Notes under the pieces: generated by a model | The model's input: the letters and a program-made list of their open reading frames with translations, nothing else | The model's database searches: none | What the model was told of the DNA's origin: nothing | Assembly: GCA_030765055.1 (NCBI GenBank) | Contig: CM060947.1 | Span: 97,292,936 to 97,356,935, forward strand | Direction of reading: 5' to 3' | Origin: Mantis religiosa | Lineage: Eukaryota; Arthropoda; Insecta; Mantodea; Mantidae | DNA: 64,000 nucleotides | Part shown: piece by piece, positions 11,713 to 22,329 of the stretch | How positions within the stretch are numbered: position 1 is the stretch's first letter | Layout: every line of letters begins with the position of its first letter | Translations under genes and position numbers: made by a program

Positions 11713-13080
11713 TAAGTGTTGATCCTTTCTAATGCACTCATATACGTATCTGCTAGGAAGGGTGATAGAGGATTGCCCATTGCTAAACCTGAAGCTTGAT
11801 GAAAACATCTTGTTTGGAACTGAAAAAAAATTTTATTCTATAGGTACATAGTTTGGTGAGTTCTGTGTCATCTGAAATTTCAGGTGATTACATTCCAAAT
11901 GATTTGAGCCAGTTTTTGATCAACGGAGGGAGTTGTTTTAGTGGTATGCTGGGAAACAGTAATTTTACATCAAAAGAGACTAGAGTGTCCTCTTCTTTTA
12001 ATTCAGTGTTCTTAATGTGTTCTGTAAATTCAAAGGTAGCCACCTTGCAAGTTTGTAGGTTGGTGAATTTATATTGCTAACTATAAGTCACATTGTTTTG
12101 GATGTCTTGTATATTTTGGGTAAGTCATAGAGTGTGAGGAAGGTTGGGTTATCTGGTTTAATCATATATTTTTTTTGATATTATGCTTGAGTTTGCCATG
12201 ATTTAATCAAAGGTTCGTATGCATGTGGTTAGAGGGTTTTTCTTGATAGCTTTATAATCACAGTCAGTTAGCATTTCTTCCATTTCTTTTACATAATCAG
12301 ATTTATTCATTATGTATATTTTGTTGCCTTTGTCTGCCTTGGTATATATTACATTTTTCTGCTTCAAAGAATAGGTAATATTTTGTTTTTTGAGTTTGAT
12401 TTATGCGTCACTATGTTTACACTCAACTTCACTTACTATGTTGTATAATAGAAACGTTTTCTAAATCATTCGATTTCATCCTCAGCTGTTTGGTGACTAA
12501 ATGAACATTCTTCTTCCTCCACTACTACGGTGCTCCGATCCCTCTGCCATCTGGTGTTAGGGGCACTAAGTTTTAATACTTAATTTAATGCCGCGTTTTC
12601 AAAATTTATAACTTTATCCCAGTTTTTGGTTATGAATATTTTTTCCCAAATATCCAATTCTATGGGTGTACTTAAAGATTTTAACAGTTTTATGTTATGG
12701 CCAATGTTGTGGTTTTCTGTCCAAAAATGGTGTCTTCACTGTTAATAATGCTTCTGCTTTTAATATTTAGGTAATATTTTGTTTGTTTTTATGAATGGAT
12801 CTAGTTTTTACTTCCTCCAAAATCTTTTCACATTGGCTTTTCATTGAGTTTTGTTTGGATTCTGGTAGACACTGTGTAGAAGTTTAATTTAAATGACAAT
12901 TTCACTTATCTTTGATAATTGTATTTACATATATAATAGGCTTGTTATGCAAATCATTTATTTGCATCTTCAGCTAATTTGTTCAATATTTATTATAATT
13001 TGTGAATTATGTTCTCCTTCAGTTTTTTAATTTAATCCCAAAATCACTATTTATTGTAATTTAAGAATGTCTTCAGTTTC
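11713..13080 (-). mobile_element. Penelope-like retroelement relic
   Basis: Minus-strand translation shows signatures of Penelope-type reverse transcriptases: TKADKGNKIYIMNKSDY near 12270-12350, EEDTLVSFDVKLLFPSIPL near 11940-12010, and GLAMGNPLSPFLADTYMSALE near 11735-11795. These match the ADKG, SFDV.SLFT and GxAMGSPLSP blocks of the family. Frames are broken by stops and shifts. The YxDD box and the GIY-YIG endonuclease are missing because the protein ends at 11715, exactly where LINE-B begins. The 5' limit is approximate. Confidence 0.75.
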
Positions 13081-13089
13081 TTTTTTTAA

Positions 13090-13640
13090 TTCAACATAAT
13101 CGAATAATATGTATCTACATTTAAACTGTTTGGATTAAAGAAATCCAAAAGATGATTCAACAAATTGGTAAACCAGGGGAAAAATTGTATTAGAATGGAT
13201 TCCATCTCATTGTGGAGTAGCTGGAAAGGAAAAAGCAGACATTTTGACAAAGAAAGGAACTAAATTTAAACAAAAAACTATTATAAAATTTTCTTATGAA
13301 TCAATCAAATGCATTATTAAAAGAAAAATAGATAAAAGCCATATAAATAAAATAACACAAGAAAATAAAAACTCAAAATGGCTACAAATTGCACAAAATC
13401 CTAAAATAATTCCAAAACTACCAAGAAAATCAACTGTAGACACAGTTTGTCTCATAACTGGACATGATTGAATAACCAACTTTATAGAATTGGACTTTGA
13501 AGCTCACCATACTGCCTGCTGTGTATCAGAGAAGAAATTATGAATGTGGAGCATCTGGAATGATAAGCTTATCCTGATATTGTCACCAAATATTGGGAAG
13601 CTAGAAAGAGAATGTACTTGGTTGTCAATTTCTAAGTATT
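13090..13640 (+). pseudogene. 3' fragment of a LINE-A relative (RNase H end)
   Basis: Plus-strand sequence reading LEWIPSHCGVAGKEKAD, then an open frame at 13244-13471 with KIIPKLPRKSTVDTVCLITGHD. Compare LINE-A at 6722-7000 (WIPAHCGIPGNESAD and IIPEIPRKAAVSNFRLLTEHD). It is the same protein region of a diverged copy, ending in a remnant of the EEMTEEHL knuckle at about 13530-13570. This is a dead, 5'-truncated copy. Confidence 0.8.
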
Positions 13641-13880
13641 AGACACATACACATTTTAAAACATTTTATAAATTTGTGATTTTTGCTGTACTTATTACAT
13701 TATTTTAACATTCACAATTAATTTAGAAATGCCTAAATTCTCTCAGATTTATGTGATAATAGCTTTGTCTGAGATGAAAAATATTGTATTTTATTTAATG
13801 CATACTGCTAAAAATGATTAAATATTTTAAAGCATACTAAATAAGCTGTTTTGCTTATATTATACTTTCAATGTTTGCAG

Positions 13881-14017
13881 CTGTCTGTAACAGTATCAAA
13901 GACCCTGTAACATCAGAAAGATTATTGGATTTTATTGATCAACAGCGGTGGATGGAAGATGATCATGATTTGATGCCACCTCCAAGCAAAGCTCCCAAGA
14001 AGATGAGTACCAAGTGA
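13881..14017 (+). CDS. RNGTT: mRNA-capping enzyme, last coding exon
   Basis: The acceptor TTTGCAG ends at 13880. With the G left over from 1860 the junction codon is GCT, giving AVCNSIKDPVTSERLLDFID, then QQRWMEDDHDLMPPPSK and a TGA stop at 14015-14017. VCNSI.DPVT...LL.FI is the conserved end of metazoan capping enzymes, and the acidic-then-MPPP tail is typical of the family. The exon is 137 nt with no lesion. The 3'UTR continues beyond 14017; I did not find a canonical AATAAA close by. Confidence 0.93.
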
Positions 14018-14690
14018 TAGTTAAACTGAAAGTTAAGAAGAAGAGCTCCAGTTCAAAATGCAGATAATATGTGTTTTTCTGTTTTTAGTTTGGTTGTAAA
14101 CCCAAGTGCTGTGAAATGTTGCACCATTTTAAGTGAAATTATCACCTTCATGTATAAAATATACCAAAAAAAAGTCTTTGTGTGTGAATGTGTTTTTCTA
14201 CAGTGTTATATTGTTTTCGACCAAACTCTGCACACATAACCTTTGACATAAGGTGAAAATTACTGTCTACTTTAGAATTTGAAATTACACTCCATTTCAA
14301 CAATTAGTGATATAATTTTATGTAGTGCCTATGAAAGCTCACAAGACCATCCATACCTTTTCCAAACTAATCATTATTTGAACATTGCCAAGGTAATAAT
14401 TATTTACATTTTCACAGCATCACAAAATAACAAAGGAATAACAAGTTTATGTAATGTTCATTGATCTCCTCTCTGACATTCATCATGGAATAATACAAAT
14501 TTGGTCTTTCCTTTGTTTTGACTTTATTGTATTTTCATAGTCTTGTATATGTTATTTACTGAAGGCTATTGGGAAATGCAATCTAAGGCTAAATGTTGTA
14601 GGGATAAACCGTCAAACCACAGGCAACACCAAGTAATTAATGACAATTTTTACATAGAATGTTTACTTTTTTGGAACATCACAGTAAAGC
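14018..14690 (+). other. RNGTT 3'UTR and downstream sequence
   Basis: AT-rich, no conserved open frame, no recognised element. The 3'UTR end is not defined because no clear polyadenylation signal stands out. Confidence 0.45.
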
Positions 14691-14695
14691 GAAAC

Positions 14696-14824
14696 AATTA
14701 AATTCAAGATGAGTCATATTTTAACACATAAGCTTCACTTACATACCTGTAGCGAAACATGTCCTCAATAGATGTATGTAAGTGAAGCTTATGTATTAAA
14801 ATACGACTCATCTTGAATTTAATT
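14696..14824. repeat. Near-perfect 51-bp inverted repeat (long hairpin)
   Basis: Arms at 14696-14746 and 14774-14824 are reverse complements with only two differences out of 51, around a 27-nt loop. Both differences become G-U pairs if the minus strand is transcribed, so that RNA could pair along all 51 positions. It lies between the RNGTT 3' end and the tRNA-containing TIR element and could be a small fold-back element or a hairpin RNA source; sequence alone does not decide. Confidence 0.85.
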
Positions 14825-14842
14825 AATAATGACAGTTGTTTA

Positions 14843-15185
14843 AGTTAATTGATGGAAATTAATTAAATAATAAGAGTTTAATGATGAAGCCTGGGAGCCA
14901 AGTACTTACAATAGTAAGTCACCATAAACAGTGTATCTTGAATACAAGAGCCCCTAGTGGTTTACCGGGAAAATATATGAGTCAATTGGAGAATTTAATG
15001 TCATGACGGCACATTGGCCATGCTAGCTCAAGGGTAAGAGCAACTGGACAGAAACTGTTTCACACCAGGAGATCCGTGGTTCAAATCCCGGCTGTGGCAT
15101 TGAATTTTTCATGTTGACTCTATCAAGAAAACCTTAACCTATACACGGCTAGTGTGAAGAAATGATTAATTTCCATCAGTTAACT
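14843..15185 (+). mobile_element. Family A: TIR-bounded element containing a tRNA-like gene (best single copy)
   Basis: The ends are inverted repeats of 21 bp with one mismatch: AGTTAATTGATGGAAATT... at 14843-14863 and its reverse complement at 15165-15185. Inside is a tRNA-like block (about 15023-15101) with A-box GCTCAAGGGTAAGAG, B-box GGTTCAAATCCCGG and potential acceptor-stem halves GCCATG.../...TGTGGC. The anticodon loop lacks U33 and the T stem mispairs, so it is not a functional tRNA. Other copies or arrays are at 741, 8121, 40908 and 45988. It looks like a SINE but has MITE-like ends; no target duplication is certain. Confidence 0.75.
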
Positions 15186-15189
15186 AAAA

Positions 15190-15546
15190 CAAAGAAGTAT
15201 ATTTGACATATATTGTATGTTTTAACGAGATGTGCATTTTTTGTACAGTAAGATGTCTCTATTGTAGTTTTATCAGTTTTATCAGCAAAAGTCATCAGAG
15301 TGAAGACAACTTTTAAGTATATTAATCAAAACTGAAGATAAAAATTTCATTAGTCATGAAGATATCTTAGGTATATGGTATTTTAATCAATATTATTAGG
15401 ACCATTTTTGAGAAAATCGTACATTTTTGAAAATTGTTCCATGTAAAGGGTAGCATCAGATGGGGGATTTTCTTGAAAATCTTTGTGTCATATCCTTGGA
15501 AGATACTGAACTTAAAGAACTAAATTGGTGTTTGAGTTGTGCCACT

Positions 15547-15641
<95 letters not shown>

Positions 15642-16060
15642 ACACACACACTTTTTTAATATGCTTCTTTTTATTTATGGGATCTCAAAATTTTTATTTC
15701 CACAGAACTCTCATATCAAAATTTTGGGTGGAATGCATATCTTCTCTACCTACCATATATGTGATAGAGAAAGTAAAAATAGGTAGTTTCACACTCAAAC
15801 TTATTTTGCAAATTTTGCATGTTTAATTGACATAATAATCTGGTGAAACTACTGATATAAAGCGATCTTGCAATTTGCAAGAAATAATAGAAGCGAGTAC
15901 TTCAAATGTTAAATTAATGTTTAAATCCTTATTGATAATATGTTTTAAAACCTTGCAAATATTTCAGTACTACATTCCATTAATGATAATTATCAGTTGC
16001 CATACAATTGAAAAAAATTAATCAAAGCCATTACATTGATTAAATACTCCCCATATATGG
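15190..16060. other. Intergenic, with GA microsatellite and a dispersed repeat
   Basis: Contains a minus-oriented copy of a dispersed repeat at about 15350-15465 (related to 31320-31480 and 31860-32040) and the GA tract. Open frames across the GA tract are artefacts. Nothing else is recognised. Confidence 0.5.
15549..15639. repeat. (AG)n microsatellite
   Basis: 91 bp of uninterrupted AG followed by a short CA run (15641-15650). The lack of interruptions suggests it is recent or still expanding. Confidence 0.97.
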
Positions 16061-17777
16061 TACGAGGGCTGTTCAATAAAAAATGATCATAATTTTTTTA
16101 CGGTCGTAATTTTTCGCACTATAATTAAATTTTATTATATTCTGTTAGCTTAATGTGAAACAAACATGCTGTAGTAGTTCCATTGTTGGTACTCCTGGTT
16201 CTCGCCTGTGAGAACCAGGCAAGTTCAGACATGTTCAGTATCACCTACCGCCGCAATGGAGGTAACATGCAGTTTAAATTGATGTTAGAGGAAGATCCGG
16301 AGTTTCTTTCAAATGTAATCACTGCTAATGAAACTTGGCTACATCATTTTGATCCTGAGAGCAAACAGCAAAGCTCAGAGTGGAAATCTCCTTCATCACC
16401 AACCTCCAAAAAAGCAAAAGTGGTTGCTTCTGCTGGGAAAGTTATGGTCATCTCATTCTTTGATATTCATGGAATGGTTTATCAGCATGTTGTACCTGCA
16501 CCAGGGGCGGCTGGTGGCTCTGAAAATTGGTGGTTCACAAACTTATCCATTCAAGTTAATTTTTTAAAGTAACAAAATTTGTTTAAGCCTGTCACTACAG
16601 ACTGCTCTACACACAAGTTTACGGTAATTCACAGCATATAACACAACATTCACATTTCATAAACACTCTAGAATATTTATCGTATATATCATTGTTAAAG
16701 TTCCTTTTAAAACATCTTATTTTTGTTTTGACTATCTGTGTGATGTTTAGTCTCAGCGTTGGTCTTCCAATTCACTTCTAAGGTCATGTTTGAAAAAGGA
16801 TATGCTAAAAGACACTTTATGGAATTCATTGTTTCTTCTTATAACACAAGTTACCTGTATTTATATAAATATTTCTGATGCACTACTCAAAACAGGCAGA
16901 GCTAACAAAACATGGCACAAACCACGTGGCTAAGTACTCGTAGGTTACATTTAACATAGGCGCAATAGATGCCGCTGCTGTGATGAAAGAACGACCAGGT
17001 TAGGCATCCACTATTCTCTGGCTGCTAGGTTAACCAACCACATGCAGCCATATGCCCCGCATCGCCCCCCTACTTGCCTCGGCAAATCCTAGGTTCGTCC
17101 TGCCCTATACCTCCCTATTGTATGCCAGTGGTTTGCATCTGGGAGTGAACTACTTGGCACCTGCAAACAATACAGCATGCTCAGGTCCTCTGCACTAGAC
17201 GAGGTCAAAATGAACTCCAAATGGAACATGCTATTACATTAAAGGGAGACCCAGCATTTTGGTTGTAGCGCAAACATGCTACCCCCTTCAGAAGCTGCCC
17301 CTGACCTGCACACACATCAGTAACTGAACAATACCACAGGAATGTCCTGAAAAAATTGCAAGTTCATATCAGGCGCAAAAAAATCACATTTCCGTGAAGC
17401 AGGCTGGATGCTGCACCACGATAATGTGCGGCCATGTATTGCCAATGTTGTTGCTGAATATCTTGCAAAAATCAACGTGAAGCGCATCCCTCAACCTCCC
17501 TATAGTCCGGATTTAGCCCCATGTGACCTTTTTTTATTCCCTAACTTGAAGAAACGTCTTCGTGGGAGGCATTATCCATCATCAGAAGCAGTGGTGAAGG
17601 CTGCAGAGGCGATTTTGAAGGATCTCTCAAAAAATGGTTTCCAGCATGTCTTTGAAGACCGGCAGAAACACTGGGACAAATGCATCCTATTCAGGGGAGA
17701 CTATTTTGAGAAAGACTTTCAAAATTATGAGAATGAGAAAAGGTACGTAAAAAAAAAATTGCGATCGTATTTTCAGC
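16061..17777 (+). mobile_element. mariner DNA transposon (D34D type), split by a hAT MITE
   Basis: The left terminal repeat starts CGAGGGCTGTTCAATAAAAA next to a TA target (16061-16062). Transposase remains: ITANETWLHHFDPESK (about 16318-16365), PSSPTSKKAKV and AGKVM. After the insertion it continues NVLKKLQVHIRRK, LHHDNVRPCIA and PPYSPDLAPCDLFLFP, then YFEKDF. The HDN Asp and PCD Asp have 34 residues between them, the D34D spacing of true mariners. The first catalytic position is mutated (TANETW where the family has TGDETW), and the N-terminal DNA-binding region is deleted. The right terminal repeat is partial (17744-17776, CGTAAAAAAAAAATTGCGATC). The element is dead. Confidence 0.88.
16502..17303. 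mobile_element. Non-autonomous hAT-type element (MITE) inside mariner
   Basis: 802 bp flanked by the 8-bp duplication ACCTGCAC (16494-16501 and 17304-17311). Ends are inverted: CAGGGGCGGCT on the left, and on the right the reverse complement CAGGGGCAGCT. An 8-bp duplication plus CAGGGGC-type ends is characteristic of hAT transposons. I see no transposase frame inside, so it needed an enzyme supplied elsewhere. It splits the mariner protein between VVPAPGA-type sequence and NVLKKLQ. Confidence 0.88.
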
Positions 17778-17779
17778 AT

Positions 17780-19682
17780 AGATCCGTTAGAGAGAATTCT
17801 CAAAAAGAATTTTTGACAGTACTCCATTTTGAATGTGTTTGCTTTATTGCCCCCTTCTGAAGAAAAGATAATTATACAACAGCAGTTATGGATGTGTGTA
17901 AAATTTAACATATTATGTAATTGCATATACATACTATGAAGCTTTTTACAAATGAAAGAAAGAGAAAACAGATTGAAACAACTAATTCACATTATAATTT
18001 GCTGAATATTTATTAAGGTTTGTGAGGTTTAAGTTTGGCATATTCTCTACTGTCCTTGTCTAACACAGAATGCTGTCCTTCTCTAGCATAGGGTACTGAA
18101 ACTAGGTTGGTTAGCAACCACTGCTTTGTCGCGATTCATGGAAATTCCGGATTCTTAGATGCTTGCAATACCCATTTTCCATTGTGTGTTGATTGAAGGT
18201 TGTCAGTAGCGTATGAGCTATAGAACTACGAATTTATTGTTTTGTGGATATACATGACGCACAAAATGTTTTCATTGTTGCAACATATTGTGCTGATTTC
18301 ACCTTTCCTTTACGAGGCGTGTGCCTCAGTTGTTTCGTGTTTCCTTTTTTCCCGTGTGAGCGTGTGAAGGGTGCTTTGGTTCCTCTCTCGGAAAGCTCTC
18401 CGAGCTGATGAGTCAAAGGAATCGGGGTTCTCCTTTTACAGCGCGCGCATGGTGATTTATAATTGTCTTAGCTCTCGGGTGCAGTTCAAAATCATGTAAT
18501 AACAGGTGTTAGAGTGAAATTATAATGCGTACAAAGTTTAACTTTCGAGGAAGTTTAAGTTAAGGCACTGTAATGTAATTGTGCAAATAAGCTGTCAGTG
18601 TGAACAAGAGATTTATTAAAGCTTTTAAATTATCAAAGTAAGTTGTATAATTGTACCTTAGCCTCCGGGTACATTTCAATGTTAAATTATTTTTTTGTAG
18701 TTTTAGTTGTGTTTGTGTTGTTTCTAGTTGGATCTGGAAGGAAAGTTCTAAAATCTCTAGGAAAATTGTAGTCAAAGTTCACAGTTTCTTCAGTGATGAA
18801 TGTGACGCTTTGAAATGTGGAAAGCCGACTATTTCAGTGACGAATGTAGTTGAGAGCACTGATACTGCTACAGGTATTTCTTCTCATTCTGCCCAATGAA
18901 TTTTAATAGAACACAAAAATGCAGAAGCTAGTGGTGGTAAACTGTAAACACCAGACAAGAAGTGCCCTAATAGAAGATTGCGAAAAACAGAAATTGACTC
19001 ATTCATGGCTGCTGCTATTAAGCGAACAATCTATTCTCTGAATCATACAGACTTTCTGCCTAGTTTGCTGTGCATATATGAGGCTTTAAAAGCTAAAGAC
19101 TTACTTTAAGAAAGTGTGCGGCTGTTAAGAAAAATTCCTGAAAGCTTCCTTTTAGTTACAGTAAAAATTTGCAAGGAAAACTTTTTTAATGGAATGAGTG
19201 GATATTGTTTATAAGGATTTAAATTTTTAAGATGAATGAAAGAACTGAGGTCTAAAGGTAGGCCTATAGTCGGGGCAGTTGGTCATAAGGGCGCGAAGGC
19301 GCGCGCTCCCCTAAAAGAAATCTTACAGAAATAAATGACCCATGGCCTTTCGACAAGTAAGGACAGTTTATTTTTAAATTTGAGAAAGCTTCATAAGGTG
19401 CTAAAAGTGATGTCTTCAAACCTACAGTATATGGCTCTACGCGGTAAGATTAGCGTCCGCCTGCTGCATTTCCACATAACAGAAGGCGTGCAGCTCTAAA
19501 CGTGGCGAGGGAGTGGGGGAAGGACTTTGCATGTGCGCATTCGGCGCAGTTCTGTTCGCGCCTAGAGCAGTCTGCAGAGTAGTTTTATATTGCTAAAATG
19601 CACGGGTTTCTATTCTTTGTGGAGTTAGGAACATTAACTGAGTGTTACATGTGGCATTATAAAACCCACTGACTAAAGAATA
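17780..19682. other. Unrecognised sequence left of the hAT element
   Basis: Moderately AT-rich with a GC-richer patch at 19270-19560. Short frames such as 18651-18899 are open, but I cannot match them to a family; some of this may be the 5' part of the hAT element whose transposase starts at 19683. Confidence 0.4.
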
Positions 19683-20313
19683 ATGGATAACTTTGTAAAA
19701 TCACTAATGGAAGTGCAATTTTCAAGCTTGACTGTTGAAGAGAAAGTACAATTGAAAACTTTGGGTAAACCAATGCCCGAATACTTAATGGGAAAATTAG
19801 AAACTAAGAAAAATGAAAACTGGATGTTTAAGAGGCACCTTAGTTCTAAGGTCATGTGTGAGAAATGTGACTGGATCTGTGGCTGTGAAATTCTCAAGTC
19901 CTTTTTCTATCTGTGTGTTTTGTTTGTTCCTAAATGTGTCAATTGTTGTTGGACAGTTAAGGGAGTGAGTAATGTAAAACATTTAACAGAAAAAATAAAC
20001 AAACATGAACATGCAGTGCACCATATGATTAGTGTGATACATATGTCACTTCTAGGATAACAAAACATTGCGTCATGTCTTGACTCCGTGTTTAAAGAAA
20101 ATATTAAGAAATACAACATTCAAGTGAGTAAAAATAGACATATTTTAAAAAGGCTTATTTCATGTGTGAAGTTTTGCGCTGTGCTGGAACTAACTTTATG
20201 AGCACATGACCAATCTGTTACTACTTCCAATCCAAGGGTGTACAGGGGCCTCATGGACTATACAGGTGAACTTTATACAGTGATGAAGGAACATTTAGAA
20301 ACAGCATCAGTAT

Positions 20314-20769
20314 TGTCGCGGTAACGGACATAAAAGGTTCGGTGCAAATAGACAACAGACGGATAGGTTTCACGTATATAACGAGCTTGCATAAGCAGAT
20401 AAACATAGCGCTTGAGATAAGTGACTTGCCGGCCCAGATAGGGTTTCACGTAGGGAAGTTTCTAGTGATATCTCAATTAACAGAGAGTAGTTTTTTTTTT
20501 TATTCTTCTGGAAGAGTCTCAAATTTATCAATGAGGTATTTAAGAAGGTGACGGCTCACCAAGAATGAGTTGTTGTAAAGACATGTAACAAGAGTGTTGT
20601 AAACAGAGGAAGTTGAGTAAGGTGTTTGTTATTGTCATCGACCTTGGTGTTGTAGATTGTGATGTGTGATGTAACTGAACTGCTACTATGAGTGTATTTC
20701 TATGCAAATAAATAACATTTGGAATATCTGCAACTCGGACTTTGAATTCTACGAACCCACAAAGTCACA
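20314..20769 (+). repeat. Gypsy 5' LTR and primer-binding site
   Basis: Begins TGTCGCGG and ends AAAGTCACA, that is TG...CA. It is followed two bases later by TGGTGTCCGAAGTAG (20772-20786), close to the TGGTGTCAGAAGTGG sequence complementary to the 3' end of tRNA-Leu used as primer by several gypsy elements. The left limit is set by similarity to the 3' sliver at 24579. Confidence 0.7.
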
Positions 20770-20771
20770 AC

Positions 20772-22240
20772 TGGTGTCCGAAGTAGAACATTTGACCATT
20801 GACGCGGCATTGGAACAGATTTTACAGAAAATGGAAGAAATGAAGACGGCTAACGATAACATCACCACGAAAATGGAAGAAATGAAGGCCGAGTTAACAA
20901 TGAAGACAGAAACGCAAACAACAACCTGGCAGCAGAACTGAAAGAAATGAAGATGGCTAACGACAACCTCACCGCCAAGCTGAAGAAAATAAAGACGGCG
21001 AATGACAACCTCGCTGCGAAGACGGAAGCTGCAAGCAAGAACTTGGCCACGACAATGACCGTGAAGATGACCGAATTGACCACGGAAATGAAAGCGGCCA
21101 ATGAGGCTCTCGCCGCAAAGTTTGAGAAGCAGTTGGCTGACGTAAAGGAGGACGTCAGAGTTGGACGAGCGCATTAACGACCTAGAGGGAAAGGCCGACA
21201 ATAACACCAAATCCCTCGAAGACCTGGCAAATCGCGTTAACGACCTGGAGGGAAAGGCCGACAGCAACACAAAGTCCCTGAACGTCATGGTGGAGGACGT
21301 CGTCGGCAGGAGCCTGAAGGATTTAAAGGTCGACGCGCCGGGACGCGACACATCTGCGCGCGTCAAACCGCCTAAATACGACGGCGAGACAACTTTCGAA
21401 GTCTTCCGCCGTCAATTCGATACGGTGGCCAACCACAACAAGTGGTCACCAGAGGAAGAGGCCGCACAGGTAATAACCAGTCTCCAGGGACGGGCCGCAG
21501 AAGTCCTGAATGGGGTGCAGACAGCGGTGGCGCCCAAGGACATCTGGGAGGCCATGGAGAATCACTTTGGAAACCACCGCTTAGCCGCAGCTTACCGCAG
21601 CCAGCTGAAGTCAAGGTCACAGCAGCCAGGGGAGACGCTGCAGGAGTTCACCCTGGCAATTGAGCAGCTGGCCATCAAAGTCCTAGTCGACCTCGCACCA
21701 GAGTTCGTATCCCGAGAGGCTGCCTACACATTTGTCGACGGGGTACGAGACACGGAGATTCGTCAGCGCCTAATACTCGGCGATTACAAAACCATCCACG
21801 AGGCGCTAACGGCAGCATTGAGGATGGAGGCGGTCAAGGTGACAGCTACCCCAACTTCCAGAACAAGGAGTATCCGCTATATTGGAGACCGAAGACCAAC
21901 CGAGGGACGCCGGCGAAGACCTAGTGGCCTGTGTTGGGGTGTGGGCAGCCGGGACACCTGGAGAGAGACTGCCCACACCGATAGAGCAGCCGGAAAACGA
22001 GTAAGGGCCGTCGTGGAGAGGGGCACGTCGGCGCCATCACCACCATCCTCTCGAGTGACACTGCGCGCCATCAGCCGGCGTATGGATGACAGCCTCATCG
22101 CGGACGGTTGGGTGAGAGGGGAGCCGTGCCGCGTGCTGGTGGACACCGGGACGGCCGTGACCATCACAGACCTGACGTGGCCGAAGGGTTTGCCGACGAG
22201 AAAACCGAACCGACCATACCAGCTAGTGACTGGAAGGACT
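20772..22240 (+). pseudogene. Gypsy gag and protease region
   Basis: Gag packages element RNA; protease cleaves the polyprotein. The N-terminal part is a long coiled coil of repeated MEEMKTANDN and NDLEGKAD units spread over three frames. The gag core follows from about 21360 (PPKYDGETTFEVFRRQF, EAMENHFGNHRLAAAY, FVDGVRDTEIRQRL). A CCHC zinc knuckle at about 21930-21980 is split by a one-base loss: CWG is in one frame and GHLERDCPH in another. The aspartic protease motif LVDTGTAVTI lies at about 22135-22165 with its catalytic DTG intact. Confidence 0.8.
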
Positions 22241-22329
22241 GTTTCCCCTTACCCCGGATTGACGACACCTGGACACGCTAGCTGGTGCACAGTGGTTCCC
22301 GACCCTGGACCTGAAGTCGGGTTACTGAC

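Noticed and set aside
15456..15826. Open frames of 63-108 codons across the GA tract
   Set aside because: Arg-Glu or Ser-Leu repeats are translation of the dinucleotide microsatellite.
20749..21366. 205-codon minus-strand frame opposite gag
   Set aside because: Low-complexity shadow of the coiled-coil gag repeats on the plus strand.
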